Assembly (NCBI GenBank): GCA_037074765.1
Contig: JBAMDO010000030.1
Location: 62,001 to 126,000, forward strand
From: Mansonella perstans
Taxonomy: Eukaryota > Nematoda > Chromadorea > Rhabditida > Onchocercidae
Direction: 5' to 3'
DNA: 64,000 bases
Positions 45,808-58,900 of the stretch are shown here, piece by piece (within the stretch, counting starts at the first letter, position 1; each line of letters opens with the position of its first letter). Below the pieces are notes generated by a model. It was not told the DNA's origin and did no database searches. It saw only the letters and a program-made list of their open reading frames with translations. The position numbers and the translations under genes are program-made.

Positions 45808-48800
45808 AAAGTAAAAGCAAATCGTCCGATGAAAAAGGTCGACGCAGGTATGTAACTTTATTTTTTAGCACAAATCACTAAAATCAAAATATTAATGTGT
45901 CAAATGTCATTTAAATGAAATGATTGTTTGCATGAAGACTGAAAGAATGCTACTTAATCTGATATTGGGAAGGTTTACATCAGAAGATTTAACTCATTGG
46001 TATTTTTTTAGCACTTCGCAAAGTTTAAGTAAGATTGTAGCCTTTTCAAATATTTCTTCATCTCTTTCTTCGGTCCTGATTAACTAAGCTGAAATGTCTG
46101 TTACCTTAAAAACAACTGTTTTGCTTTTTCTCCCAGAAAGTTAGACTTTCCTATACTAAATGCATATTTCAAATCATTTTTTCCGTTCCAACTTTTCTCG
46201 TGACTCAATTTATGATCTGCTTTCATCTTAACTGATAAAGACTGGATGTAAATCCGAATAATTTTATTAAAAATTATAGAAAAATTATAGAGAAACCAAA
46301 TTTACTGCTTAACAGTTTTTTTTTTTTTTTTTTAATTTGTAAGTTTATCAAATTTCGATAGGTATAATTTGTAATTTGTTTCAAATCTTCCATCAAATTA
46401 TAACTTCAAATAAGAAAAGAAAGAAAAACAAAATACGTAGTTATTGTTCAGTAATAAAAGAAAAAAAAAAATCAATGCGATAATTCGGCAGCAGCACTAA
46501 TTGCAAATTAAGAACAACTTTACAGTTCATGAACTGTCGAAACATTTGTTCATTGTATCTTGAGGTAAAGCAGGACCGGAGCAAAAGGAATAAAAAAGAT
46601 TGGAAACCATAAAGCATGTTTGATTTGTAACAATTGTTTTTTCCTTTTCAGAAAAAAATCTAAAAAAGCTTGGAAAAGGTCATTCAAGAGGTAAGTTACA
46701 CATTATCAAGATGGGAAATGGAATGCAGAAGGGCGTGTCTTACGGCTGCATTTGTTTTCTTTTACAGTAATTAAGGATTAATTAAAATCTTTCATTTTTA
46801 ACTAATCGAAGATATTTTTTTTTTAGCTGCAAAAAAACATAAATATATCCTTTTTCACTATATTTTTAATCATTGTTATATATTAAATTGTGGTATAAAT
46901 AACTGTGACACAAATTAAAATGATTATTTAATATAACTTTACTAATTTAATTCTTTCAGCAAACTAGCAAAACAGGATAATGAGGATGACAAAACCGAAT
47001 TCGAAAGAGTCGAGGTAAAACGTAAACCGGCACATAGCAAAATACGCAGTAAAATGAAATGGAAACAGGATTTACAACCCGGAGAAGTTGAAACTAAAAC
47101 AACAACACTAGCGTCATCAGAAGCGACTTCACAGTTATCCAGGATGTTGAAGCCGGATACCACTTTACATGTTAATTTATTCGTAAAAAAAGCAAACTTC
47201 GAGATTTTATAATAAACAGGATATGATCATAAAAGTGATTACTAGGTTTCTTAATTTCATTTCATTGCTAATTAGCAATAGTACTTCAGCTTATGCAAAA
47301 ATCATTTTATTTTGAAGCAATAATATTATTGTATTCCATTCTTTTGAAATTTAAGTATGCCACTATTGATTTTGCATATTGAAGATACTGTTCGCTTAAC
47401 TTATCTGTAATATGAAATTTTGCTAAGCTACTGATGCTGTTATTAATTAATTATTTCTATAATTACGAACTTGTCAAAGTTATACGATTGCCAACAACAA
47501 TGTAAACAATAGCTTTTACCAACAATGTAAACCAATAGCTTGCAGGAAAGTGAGAAAGAAGATAGTGAATTATTCGCTGAAGATGAAATGGAACAAGAAT
47601 TTAGAAAAACAGGGGAAAGACGGAAAATGGAAAAGATGAAAGAAAAGACGCAAAATGAATCGAAAACACTTAAAAAAGCAGCTATTCGATCAAAAGGTTT
47701 TCTGGATTGATTATTCCACAGAATATTCCATCATTAAGGTGAAGAAAAGAAAAATTGGGGAATATTGCAAGTACACTGTTAGGCATAACCATGTATGAGT
47801 TCCACAATTTCAGTTTACATGTAAATTCAATTAGCATATACAAAATTGCCTTTGCTCTCAATTTACAATGCATTTCAGGAAAAGCGAAGGACAAAAGTAA
47901 AGCAACAAGAATAGAAAACACAATTGGTAACAATTTTTAACAAAGAAAAAAGCTGGATTTGCTGAATTAATTGGCAAATCTAATAAGAAACCGATATTCC
48001 TTTTTTTATTAAGACAAATGTTTGAAAATTTGAAATTTTCATCGTACGCATTAAAATACGAAATGAGTAGTAATAGTTTTAAATGATCGCTTTTTGGCTT
48101 AATGTTTAGCAAAATTTGACGAAAATTTAACCAAGTCGGAAATGGAGGAGTTAAAATTTTCGGAGGATACTATAACAAGTCAGGAAGAAGAAAAGACTGA
48201 TGCAGAAATAGAAAAAGAAACGAGCGTCATTGAGGTGATATTTTATGATTTATATGGTAACAATCGAACGAATGTTCGAAGAAATGTATTATAGTCCAGT
48301 CATAGTAAAATCATTTCGCATGATCCCTTTCATAGTTTGACAAAAATTCTGATTCATGAAATTTTATGATCGATAGCATTGTATAACTTTGTTTCAAGGA
48401 TCACATTTTGCGCTGCGAAATTGATAAGAAATTCATTCTGTTCGAGGCTTCGAATTTAGATTCAAGATATCTAACTGATGGATAGCGACTTCTTGGCTTA
48501 ATAATCATGTAATTATATTTTTTTTAGAAGTCAAAGGAACAAGAAGCTGCAACTAGTTTTGATTCAAAAATCTCACCCTCAGAAGCTTCAATGAAGTTTC
48601 CGTCACTTAGTCAGATGGAAATAATTACAGATGTTCACCGAAAGAAGATCAAATCCCTGGAAGAGAATAAGCATGAAAAGCTAAAAACACAATACGAATC
48701 TATTTCAAAGAAGCCAGAATCTATCACAGTATCGAAAGTGCAGCAACCATCTCTGATACCACCGCCATCAAAAGAATCTATCACAGTGCCGAAAGTGCAG

Positions 48801-51800
48801 CAACCATCTCTGATACCACCGCCATCAAAAGAATCTATCACAGTACCGAAAGTGCAGCAACCGTCGCCATCAAAAGAATCCATCACAGTACCGAAAGTGC
48901 AACAACCATCTCTGATACCATCGCCACCAAAAGAATCTATTACAGTATCGAAAGTGCAACAACCATTTCTGATACCATCAGCATCAAAAGAATCTATCAC
49001 AATATCGGAAGTGCAACAACCATCTCTGATACCATCGCCACCAAAAGAATCTATCACAGTATCGAAAGTGCAGCAACCATCTCTGATACCATCGTCATCA
49101 AAAGAATCCATCACAGTATCGAAAGTGCAACAACCATCTCTGATACCACCGCCATCAAAAGAATCTATCACAGTACCGAAAGTGCAGCAACCGTCGCCAT
49201 CAAAAGAATCCATCACAGTACCGAAAGTGCAACAACCATCTCTGATACCATCGCCACCAAAAGAATCTATCACAGTATCGAAAGTGCAGCAACCACCTCT
49301 GATACCATCGCCATCAAAAGAATCTATCACAGTACCGAAAGTGCAGCAACCATCTGATACCATCGCCATCAAAAGAATCCATCACAGTATCGAAAGTGCA
49401 ACAACCATCTCTGATACCACCGCCATCAAAAGAATCTATCACAGTACCGAAAGTGCAGCAACCATCTCTGATACCATCGCCATCAAAAGAATCCATCACA
49501 GTACCGAAAGTGCAACAACCATCTCTGATACCATCGCCACCAAAAGAATCCATCACAGTATCGAAAGTGCAGCAACCACCTCTGATACCATCGCCATCAA
49601 AAGAATCCATCACAGTACCGAAAGTGCAACAACCATCTCTGATACCATCGCCATCAAAAGAATCCATCACAGTATCGAAAGTGCAACAACCATCTCTGAT
49701 ACCACCGCCATCAAAAGAATCTATTACAGTACCGAAAGTGCAGCAACCACCTCTGATACCATCGCCATCAAAAGAATCTATCACAGTATCGGAAGTGCAA
49801 CAACCATTTCTGATACCGTCGCCATCAAAAGAATCCATCACAGTACCGAAAGTGCAACAACCATCTCTGATACCACCGCCATCAAAAGAATCTATCACAG
49901 TACCGAAAGTGCAGCAACCATCTCTGATACCATCGCCATCAAAAGAATCCATCACAGTACCGAAAGTGCAACAACCATCTCTGATACCATCGCCACCAAA
50001 AGAATCCATCACAGTATCGAAAGTGCAGCAACCACCTCTGATACCATCGCCATCAAAAGAATCCATCACAGTACCGAAAGTGCAACAACCATCTCTGATA
50101 CCATCGCCATCAAAAGAATCCATCACAGTATCGAAAGTGCAACAACCATCTCTGATACCACCGCCATCAAAAGAATCTATTACAGTACCGAAAGTGCAGC
50201 AACCACCTCTGATACCATCGCCATCAAAAGAATCTATCACAGTATCGGAAGTGCAACAACCATTTCTGATACCGTCGCCATCAAAAGAATCCATCACAGT
50301 ACCGAAAGTGCAACAACCATCTCTGATACCATCGCCATCAAAAGAATCTATCACAGTACCGAAAGTGCAGCAACCGTCGCCATCAAAAGAATCTATCACA
50401 GTATCGAAAGTGCAGCAACCATCTCTGATACCATCGCCATCAAAAGAATCCATCACAGTATCGAAAGTGCAACAACCATCTCTGATACCATCGCCATCAA
50501 AAGAATCCATCACAGTACCGAAAGTGCAGCAACCACCTCTGATACCATCGCCATCAAAAGAATCTATCACAGTATCGGAAGTGCAACAACCATTTCTGAT
50601 ACCATCGCCATCAAAAGAATCTATCACAGTATCGAAAGTGCAGCAACCATCTCTGATACCATCGCCACCAAAAGAATCTATCACAGTATCGAAAGCGCAG
50701 CAACCGTTTCTAATACCATCGCCATCAAAAGAATCTATCACAGTACCGAAAGTGCAGCAACCATCTCTGATACCATCGCCATCAAAAGAATCTATCACAT
50801 TACCGAAAGTGCAGCAACCGTCGCCATCAAAAGAATCCATCACAGTACAGAAAGTGCAGCAACCACCTCTGATGCCATCGCCATCAAAAGAATCCATCAC
50901 AGTATCGAAAGTGCAGCAACCATCTCTGATACCATCGCCACCAAAAGAATCTATCACAGTATCGAAAGCGCAGCAACCGTTTCTAATACCATCGCCATCA
51001 AAAGAATCTATCACAGTACCGAAAGTGCAGCAACCATCTCTGATACCATCGCCATCAAAAGAATCTATCACAGTATCGAAAGTGCAACAACCATTTCTGA
51101 TACCGTTGCCACCAAAAGAATCTATCACAGTATCGAAAGTGCAGCAACCATCTCTGATACCATCGCCATCAAAAGAATCCATCACAGTACCGAAAGTGCA
51201 GCAACCATTTCTGATACCATCGCCATTAAAGGAATCTATCACAACATCAAAAACGCAGCAACTATCGCCATCAGAAGAATCTATCATCGAAATCACAGCA
51301 ACTATCTCTGGTACCCAAACCATCAAAAAAATCTATCGCAATATCGGAAGTGCAGCAACCACATCTGATACCATCACCACCAAAAGAATCTATCATAGCA
51401 TCGAAGTGCAGCAACCATCTTCACCAAAAGAATCTATAACAACACCAAAAGCGCAGCAACCATCTTTGGTACCCACACCATTGGAGGAATTTATCACAAC
51501 ATCGGAAACGCAGCAGCCATCTCTGGAATCCACACTATCAGAAAAATCTATCACAGCATCGGAAGCGCAGCAATCATTGCCATCAGAAGGGTCTGCCGCA
51601 ACACTGAAAGCGCAGCAACCATCTTTGGTACCCACACTATCAAAAGAATCTATCATAGTGTCAGAAATCAATATTCAGACTCAGCTACCGATATCATCTA
51701 AATCTTCTGCGATATCAGAAACTGACTTATCAATCTCTCCAAAGCCGCTATCAGTAGAATCTAACAAGAAATTAGCAATTGATGTTTTAAATCCATCAGC

Positions 51801-52239
51801 GATGTCATCAAAGAAATCTGTTTCATCAAAACAGGAAGCTAAAGTCGCGAGCACACCACCAGTATCCGAAATGAGAGAATTAAATGGCAATGGAAGATCG
51901 TTGAAATCAACAACCGGGACATTAAGCAGATCGCCGTCATCAAGAAACGGCGAGTCGAAGCAAACAGTAAAACCAGAATTAATTTGTGATACAGCAAAAG
52001 TGTTAAATGAATCAAGGTCAAGCAATGACATGAAAAAGGCGGTTGAAATTGATCAGAAGAGCAAAGTGAAAATAAACAATATGAAGGCTAAAAGTACTCC
52101 TGCAATTGCTACGAAAGATAAAATTAGTGACAAAACAGTTATGCCATTGAAGGGAACAAATCTGAATCCTGAAAAGAATCGAAAAGTGATTGTAAACCCA
52201 GAAGAGGAGTCTGAATCATCAAGAAGTGATTCGGAATAA
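45808..52239 (+). CDS. Disordered repeat protein with 19-residue SKESITVxKVQQPSLIPSP repeats; frame broken
   Basis: Seven exons agree in phase: 45808-45847 (SKSKSSDEKGRR), 46652-46690 (KKSKKAWKRSFK), 46960-47170 (KLAKQDNEDDKTEFERVEVK), 47547-47696 (ESEKEDSELFAEDEMEQEFR), 47879-47926, 48110-48234 (KFDENLTKSEMEELKFSEDT) and 48528-52239. The first exons are lysine/glutamate-rich and look nuclear or cytoskeletal. The last exon holds about 45 units of a 57-bp repeat, then degenerate units and a unique tail ending EESESSRSDSE and TAA. At about 49351 one unit lacks two bases (CATCTGAT for CATCTCTGAT), so the frame of the upstream exons moves out of register with the tail. Read literally, the upstream frame ends at 51368 with an unrelated peptide repeat. 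The true start exon was not found. The family is not recognised; it is proline/serine/lysine-rich and probably disordered. Confidence 0.7.
48718..51290. repeat. 57-bp tandem array, about 45 units, some 45-bp short units
   Basis: The unit is CCATCAAAAGAATCYATCAC plus AGTAYCGAAAGTGCARCAAC plus CATCTCTGATACCATCG. Variants swap serine/proline in SKVQQ/PKVQQ and change SLIP to PLIP or FLIP. Several units lack 12 bp (QQPSPSKES). Degenerate units continue to about 51650. An exact 8-unit (456-bp) block, about 49391-49880, is repeated at about 49847-50336. Confidence 0.95.
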
Positions 52240-53327
52240 GATTAACAGGAAAAGAGAAGGAAATTAAAAAATGTAAGCCAGTTTTCATCAGGAAAAAGAG
52301 AATCGAAAAATTTTGATGATCTTTTAAACTTTAGAAAATCCTATTCCCTGAAAAATACTTAAAATTATTCATTTGTTAAAGTTTTTGAATCATTTGTAGT
52401 GAAAAAAGACGAAGAAGGTGAAGGAAAGGTATGTCTGAAGCTTAAAAAATACAAGTTTTTTTTTTAATAATGAAAAAATGCCGAAAAATTAAAATGGATT
52501 TGAAATGATATGAAGTTTGCTGTTTCCAAATTTTAATTTAAAATTTAAAGAAATGGAGCAGAAGTTCAAATGCAAAATAATTTCATAATGACGAAACTTT
52601 CTCTTATATGGAAAATAATTGTAGCAAAAGTTGTAGAGGAAAAGATTTTGATAAATTGTAAATCCAAAATTTTAAGTGAGGAGGATATTACGGGACACGG
52701 TAGGTTTTGGGAATGCTCACTTAGTTGTTTCCTGTAAGCATGCGCACTGTCACACTCAATATATATTTCTGAATGCCAGAACCGGAACATGTTATATTCA
52801 TTAAAAAAGCTTTGCTTTAAGACTGAAGAATGAAATAGGAGGGAATTTCGACGACAATCAATCCGACCATTATTCCAACATTTAAATTATCAGAAAAAGT
52901 GTTGAAATGCATTTTTACTTCATTCTTGTATACTATTTACTTACAATTAATGTTGAAATGAAGCCTTAAAAAATGACAGATAGTATTTGAAGAAAGGCAC
53001 ACGATGTTTATGAATTTGATCGAATTCTTGATTTAATATAACCAAATTTAGAAGTTGTCCTTTGACCCTAGCAAGGTTAATGGTCAATTGCAAAAATTAA
53101 AAAAACAAAATATATTGCATGAATGCGATAATAGAACTTTTGTACTGTTATCATTAGTCAGAATTTATTTCCTTCAAAAATCTTATCTTTTTTTAATGTG
53201 TTTATAAAAATAAATTTCTAAAGCTACAAATGTGTGGAAATAAACTTTTCATGTATGCAACAATTAATTAAAGAGGTAATTTAAATGAGAAATCATTTTT
53301 GGAATAACTGAAACGAGCAAATACTAA

Positions 53328-53573
53328 ATGACAGTTACTTATCAAAGTGCCACATCTCTGCAATTTCATCACTTACTGGATGAAAAATCAATTAGCTGGA
53401 CCAAGATTGATATAAATAACCGTAATCGACATAAAGCGATCCGCTTCCCTCTTCCTCAACCGAAATACTTGCATATATTTGTATTCATTTCTGCATTCCG
53501 TATTTTCATCTATAAGTTGGATGAGAGGAAAAGAAAGAGCAAAAAGGAATGGAGAGAAAAAATGAGAAAATAA
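53328..53573 (+). CDS. Hypothetical small protein, 81 aa
   Basis: The frame starts MTVTYQSATSLQFHHLLDEK, has a hydrophobic stretch YLHIFVFISAFRIFIY at about residues 47-62 that could span a membrane, and ends in a basic tail (DERKRKSKKEWREKMRK). It stands alone in intergenic DNA. It may be a small single-pass membrane protein or a chance frame. No homologue is known to me. Confidence 0.25.
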   Translation: MTVTYQSATSLQFHHLLDEKSISWTKIDINNRNRHKAIRFPLPQPKYLHIFVFISAFRIFIYKLDERKRKSKKEWREKMRK

Positions 53574-55645
53574 TATAAATAAAGCAGAGGACAAGAACAA
53601 AAAACATTATTAACTTATGATGCAGTTATCGTAAAATGTAAAATAAATCTTCTCATTCATCAGTTTAATTGATCTAATTGAATTGATCTTATCCAAAATT
53701 CAATCCCACCAAATCATCTGCTTTTTTTGCTAATACAATACAATTATGTTAAACACATTCATATTTCTTATTAAATAGTTGAAGCTGTAACATTTCACAA
53801 ATAAATGAAATTGAATGTAATACTTTGAGATAAATTTCTTCGAAACATGAAAATAGTGAGCTGGATAAGACTTGGCACAAATAGTAGAAAAATAAATATA
53901 AATATATTATGAAGAAGAAAGAGCATCAATACGTATATAAATACGGAAGATGAAAAATGAAACAGTGTTTTGAAATTTTAAAAAAAAAAACGATCAAAGA
54001 ATTGCTGAAATTCACAACTGACACATCCATCAGCCTTCCTCTCGTTTCTTGCTTCTAACTATTTTTGCTTTTGCAAATCGTGTGACTGAAATCAGCGAAA
54101 ATTTGACTTTTTCTTTGTCAATGAACAATCGAAATGAATAATTCAACTGAAGCGAAATTGAGAAAAATATTGCCAAATTTTTTAAATTACTTTTGGAAAA
54201 AAGAAAGAATTGGCCTAGTTGTTTGCTATGCTTTCACGTTAATTAAATGATAGTGTTGGGAGAGAGTTAATTATTTCTTTTTACTGCAAAAAATTTGGAT
54301 CGACTCGTTTCTTCTCTTTCTTCTTTTCTATCAACAGCAATATTTATTTGCCAAAAACTTGTTGACAAATTTCTTAGCCTTTATCGAATTTTCTCTGTTA
54401 CTATCTTTGCTACAAAACTTCGTAAATGATTTTTCACAATTATGAATCAGTGCATTGCCGAAACTTTAATCAATACTTGCTAGAAATTAGAACTTAAACT
54501 TGTATCATTCTCTGAGTAACTTGGTTGACCAATATGCAAATGAGGAAGTTAGATCAAAATGAATCACTAGAAAAATGAGATATGATACGGAAAGGCATTA
54601 ACAGAGACGGTTATGGAAACTGGTCGAAACATACAAAGCCAATTTTGTCGTTCTTCACTTTTCTAGATACTGCAGTGCAATTTACGTTTTTTTAAATTCT
54701 AAACAATAAAATGCCGATTTAGACTTTTCTTTGTTCTGCACGCATGCTATACTTTTCTGTATACTGGGAAATATACTTAGATGAAATATGTCTATTATTC
54801 AACTTGTACTTCAAACTCACAAAAAATTTAAATTTCCCGAAATTTCAATAAAGAATTCATTGACGACTAATTTATTGATTCTGATAATAAATACTGTAAA
54901 TCTCATTTAGAAGAGAAAAAAGGAAGAATAAAGAAAGTCCGAGAATCTCTGTATTTTGCATCTAGCCAAGTGTTCACAGAATGTGCACTACCAGAGCAGT
55001 AAGTAAGAGAAGCACAATGAATGAAAAGCATACTACAGTAGTTAGGCCCGAGACATGGAAGGATCGATAAGCAAATAGTTCAATTAGTTCTATACATCAA
55101 GCCAACTTTTAATCAACTCCAAAAGCTGTCAAAGATATGAAGTTCTTCAACAGTTTCCAACTCTTCGCTTGGTAATCAACTTTCATAGCTTTCATTAATT
55201 ATCGCATTATCGCACTAACTTTAAGAATATCTTGATTTAATTTAAATTGTTATGCTCCAAAACTGATGGTTGAAACGATGCTCACCAAAGTTCATGCTTA
55301 TTGCAAATTAAAATTCCACTTTGGATAAAAAAATTTACTATTGGCAAGCAATAATTTCCTATAGTCTTTAAGTCCTCGGGCTTAAGTTCCTACTTTTCTA
55401 TGTATGTGAAGTTTCTATGTATGAAGACTTCAATTAATTAATTACATTATATCTTAACTTCAATCAATTTCGAAATGTTTCAAGGGAAGTTTGACCTTTT
55501 CCCGTTTTAATCCGAATTCAATTTCAACATCAATTTCGCAATTTGATTTCACAGATCGTTTCATGCAACAGATTTGCAACAATCTGCTTTTTTGTTTTTT
55601 TAGTAAAGGGGAAAATCAAAATTGTTCCTGTCGCAATGTTTGAAT

Positions 55646-55812
55646 TCAAATTCGAATTTTACTCTTTTTTTTCATATAAGTAGAAACACTGGTTAAGCAT
55701 TCAGCCACAAAGTATGAAGTATAAGAATTTAAATCGGTCTTACTGGTACTAATGACAGTGTGGTAATTATCTGCAGAAGGTACTAGCTGATTATCAAGCA
55801 TCACAAACTGCA
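55646..55812 (-). CDS. Isolated possible exon upstream of SF3A1
   Basis: After TTTGCAG on the minus strand the frame reads FVMLDNQLVPSADNYHTVIS and SKTDLNSYTSYFVAECLTSV to a stop at 55646. Its amino-acid composition is balanced. Only 172 bases lie between it and the SF3A1 start on the opposite strand, leaving little room for upstream exons. The family is not recognised. Confidence 0.2.
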
Positions 55813-55984
55813 AAATAATTATTAAGTGTTTCTGCTTACTGATTAAACCTTGCAAATTTCCAGCTAGAACAGTACAATGGATGATTTTTTCATTGCGGCC
55901 ATTAACAAGCGTCTTAGAACTGTTAGTGCTAACTGTTCTTATTTTTTGATATCTATTTTCAGTGTCAAATTAAATTCCAATAAA

Positions 55985-58900
55985 ATGCCACCAATGCCAC
56001 CCGTTGTGATGGTTTCGAATCGGGAGGAAGATTCCGTAAATACTGAACCATCGATGAGTGGTCGACAAGTTATCGGCATTATCTATCCGCCTCCAGATAT
56101 TAGAAGTTCGTTGCATTTTCGGATTACACTGCTTTTTTATTTGTTCAAGTGTTAAAATCAGAGTTTTTTTTTTTTTTTTTTTTTTTTTTATTGCACTGTA
56201 TTAATAGATATGTAGAGGAGCATGCTATTTTAATAGCAGTGTATCAAACGAGAATTATGTGTCAAATACTAATATTTTTTCGTATTTTTCTGCCTATCTG
56301 GAACTATATGCATTAATAATATAATTGGAACTGTAATCATTGGTGGTATAACCATCACTGAAGAGCTGTACAAGAAATTCTTTTCTTCTTTAGCGATTGT
56401 TGACAAAACAGCAGCATTTGTGGCCAGAAATGGAATTGACTTCGAGAATAAAATTCGAGAAAAGGAAGCAGCTAATCCGCGGTTCAGCTTTTTGAGCGCA
56501 ACGGATCCATACAATGCTTACTATCAACACAAAGTTATAGAATTTCGAGATGGGAAAACAACCGAACCTTCGGTGCCGGTAATTTCCATTTACTTTTGAA
56601 TTTTGCACTTTTAAATTTTAAATTACAACATTTTTAGCGTTTGGAATTAAAGCAATATATTAACTATACTGTACATAAAAACTACGGGCCATTTATGATA
56701 AGACGGAGTTAGAACTTATTTCTGTGTCCAACATTATCTGAATGAAGAATTGTGCGGCATATGCTTTCCAAATGTATTTCATTGAAACATGACAATTTGT
56801 TCTTTTTTTATAAGTTTATTTCTTAAGCAACACTTTTAGTGTTTTAATTAAAATATGTTTAGCGACCACAAATACCAGAGGCAGTAAAGGAACATGTGAA
56901 GCAAGCAGAGTTTGTACCTCGAAATCCTCCACCTCAGTTCGAGTTTGATGCTGATCCGGCTACAATAAACGCATTTGACTTGTAAGTCCAGTTCTGATTT
57001 CACAAAAAATTTGTAAATGGTTAAAGGATGTAGATAGTTAAAACATTACCCAGAAATATTTCAGGGACTTAATCAAATTAACGGCACTGTTTGTGGCACG
57101 TAATGGACGACAGTTTCTAACTTCATTGATGAATCGTGAATCAAGGAACTATCAGTTTGATTTCCTGAAGCCGCAGCATTCAAATTTCAACTATTTTACG
57201 AAATTGGTCGAGCAGTATACAAAGGTTTAGTTGATATTGGATATGAGTTATTTTAAGCTGATATTCCACCCAAACTTGGTTTTAATTATTTCAAATTTGA
57301 ATTATTAAGTCATTTAGCTCGATCCTGGTCCCTATTCACTTAATTCAACTTATCTTTCAACTCATGTGTTTTCATGAGTGCATTTAATACTTGCAATCTT
57401 CTTATGTTGCTCCACACTTACAAATTAACCGTGATGGAAAATGTTAATTTTGATTTATAGTTTTAAAATGATAAAAAGGAAAAAGGAAGAAGCAGCAGGT
57501 GATTTTGCCGGATTTCATGATTTTTGATTGTATTTAGGTTATCGTTCCTACAAAAAGTATTGTGGACGATTTAAAAGCGGAAGAAGATAATACAAAAAAA
57601 ATTCTTGAAAATGTGAGATATCGAGTTGGGTGGGAGAAACATCAACGAGCGCAGAAGGAAAAGGAGGATGCCGAGGTTTTTCTCTTGCATATTTCATTTT
57701 TTAACTCATTCAGATTTATTACTTTTTCAAAATTGAAATAAAGAGATAAATTTTTCAATTTTCTGGACCAGAAAAGAATACCTTTAGTTGATGCAATATC
57801 CAATAAACATGAAAAACCTTGTGAAGTTGTGCTTTACTTAGTTTTTGTCATTTTTATCATATTAGGAGATGTTAGGTGCTTATTATACTTATCCATTCGC
57901 AGATTGAAAGAGAACGAATAGCCTATGCACAAATCGATTGGCATGATTTTGTTGTAGTTCAAACTGTCGACTTCCCTATCAACGATACAGGTGAACTTCT
58001 TTAACATTTCTAATGAGCTTTAAAGGATTTTATTTACTTTTTATCATAATAACAGCGTACATTTAATAAAGCTGTTCTGGATGTCCTATAGTCTCTGTTA
58101 TGCAAAAATATGTTCAAGGTAGAATCAATTTGCTAATCAGTTATGGTTACAGTTGCATGCTTATTACTTATATCAGTTTTGCAAGATGATTACATATCGA
58201 CAGTAGATTTTTTCTTTATGTTGAATCAGTACCTTTGGCGATCTTGCTATGATTATTCGTGAAAAAGAGATATGCAAAGCATTCAAGATTTTTTTCATTT
58301 CCCAGCTATAATTATAAATTGTTAATAGTTTAGTGGTGCTTATATTTTTCAGCATCTTGAGTTATATATTTTTGAAATTTGTGAAGTGTTCGATACTATA
58401 TTTTACAAATTCTGCAGTTGCTTGACAGATGCTATGAAGTTTCCGGAAGAAAAATCGAAAAACAAACGTTTCTCTTATTTTTGTCCTCGAACATTTTTAA
58501 TAATTGTATTTATTTGTGATTTCAGCAACTTTACCACCATTCTGTACACCCAAGGATGTTGGCGCAAGAATTTTAATGCAACAGCGGCAGGTAAATTAGT
58601 TTCCAATGATAAATGTCCAAATTTTTTAACCATGCGATAGTTGATGCATTTGTCCTTTTTAAGCTGAAGATTTATTTTTTCTTATTTCTTTAAATCTTTT
58701 GTCTTGTCTGGTTTTCAATTTTAAACACACTGTACGTTTTCAGGAAGCAGCAGCCAAAGCTGCTGCTGAACAGACAGTAGAGATGGACGTTGAATCAGAT
58801 TCAGATGAGGAGCATCAAGAAATTTACAATGAAGTAAGTTGTTTCAGTATCACTTCGTTATACTGCATACTGTGGTGCTATATAGAAACGAGTGTGCTGC

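Larger units (their letters stand above)
52240..55984. other. Intergenic, a few coding-like stretches
   Basis: AT-rich DNA. An 81-codon plus ORF is listed separately. A plus-strand stretch at about 54912-55002 reads KKVRESLYFASSQVFTECAL and stops after PEQ. On the minus strand 55812-55646 follows TTTGCAG and reads FVMLDNQLVPSADNYHTVIS. Near 52400-52428 a 29-base stretch between AG and GTATGT reads KKDEEGEGK and could be an alternative 3' exon of the repeat gene. None could be joined into a gene. Confidence 0.3.

Noticed and set aside
48718..51290. CRISPR-like array
   Set aside because: The units are contiguous coding repeats without unique spacers, in a eukaryotic gene.
48635..51326. Two long antisense ORFs (245 and 670 codons) with CCTFGTVMDSFDGDG repeats
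   Set aside because: They mirror the sense 57-bp repeat. The spliced head, the tail and the codon pattern support the plus strand only.
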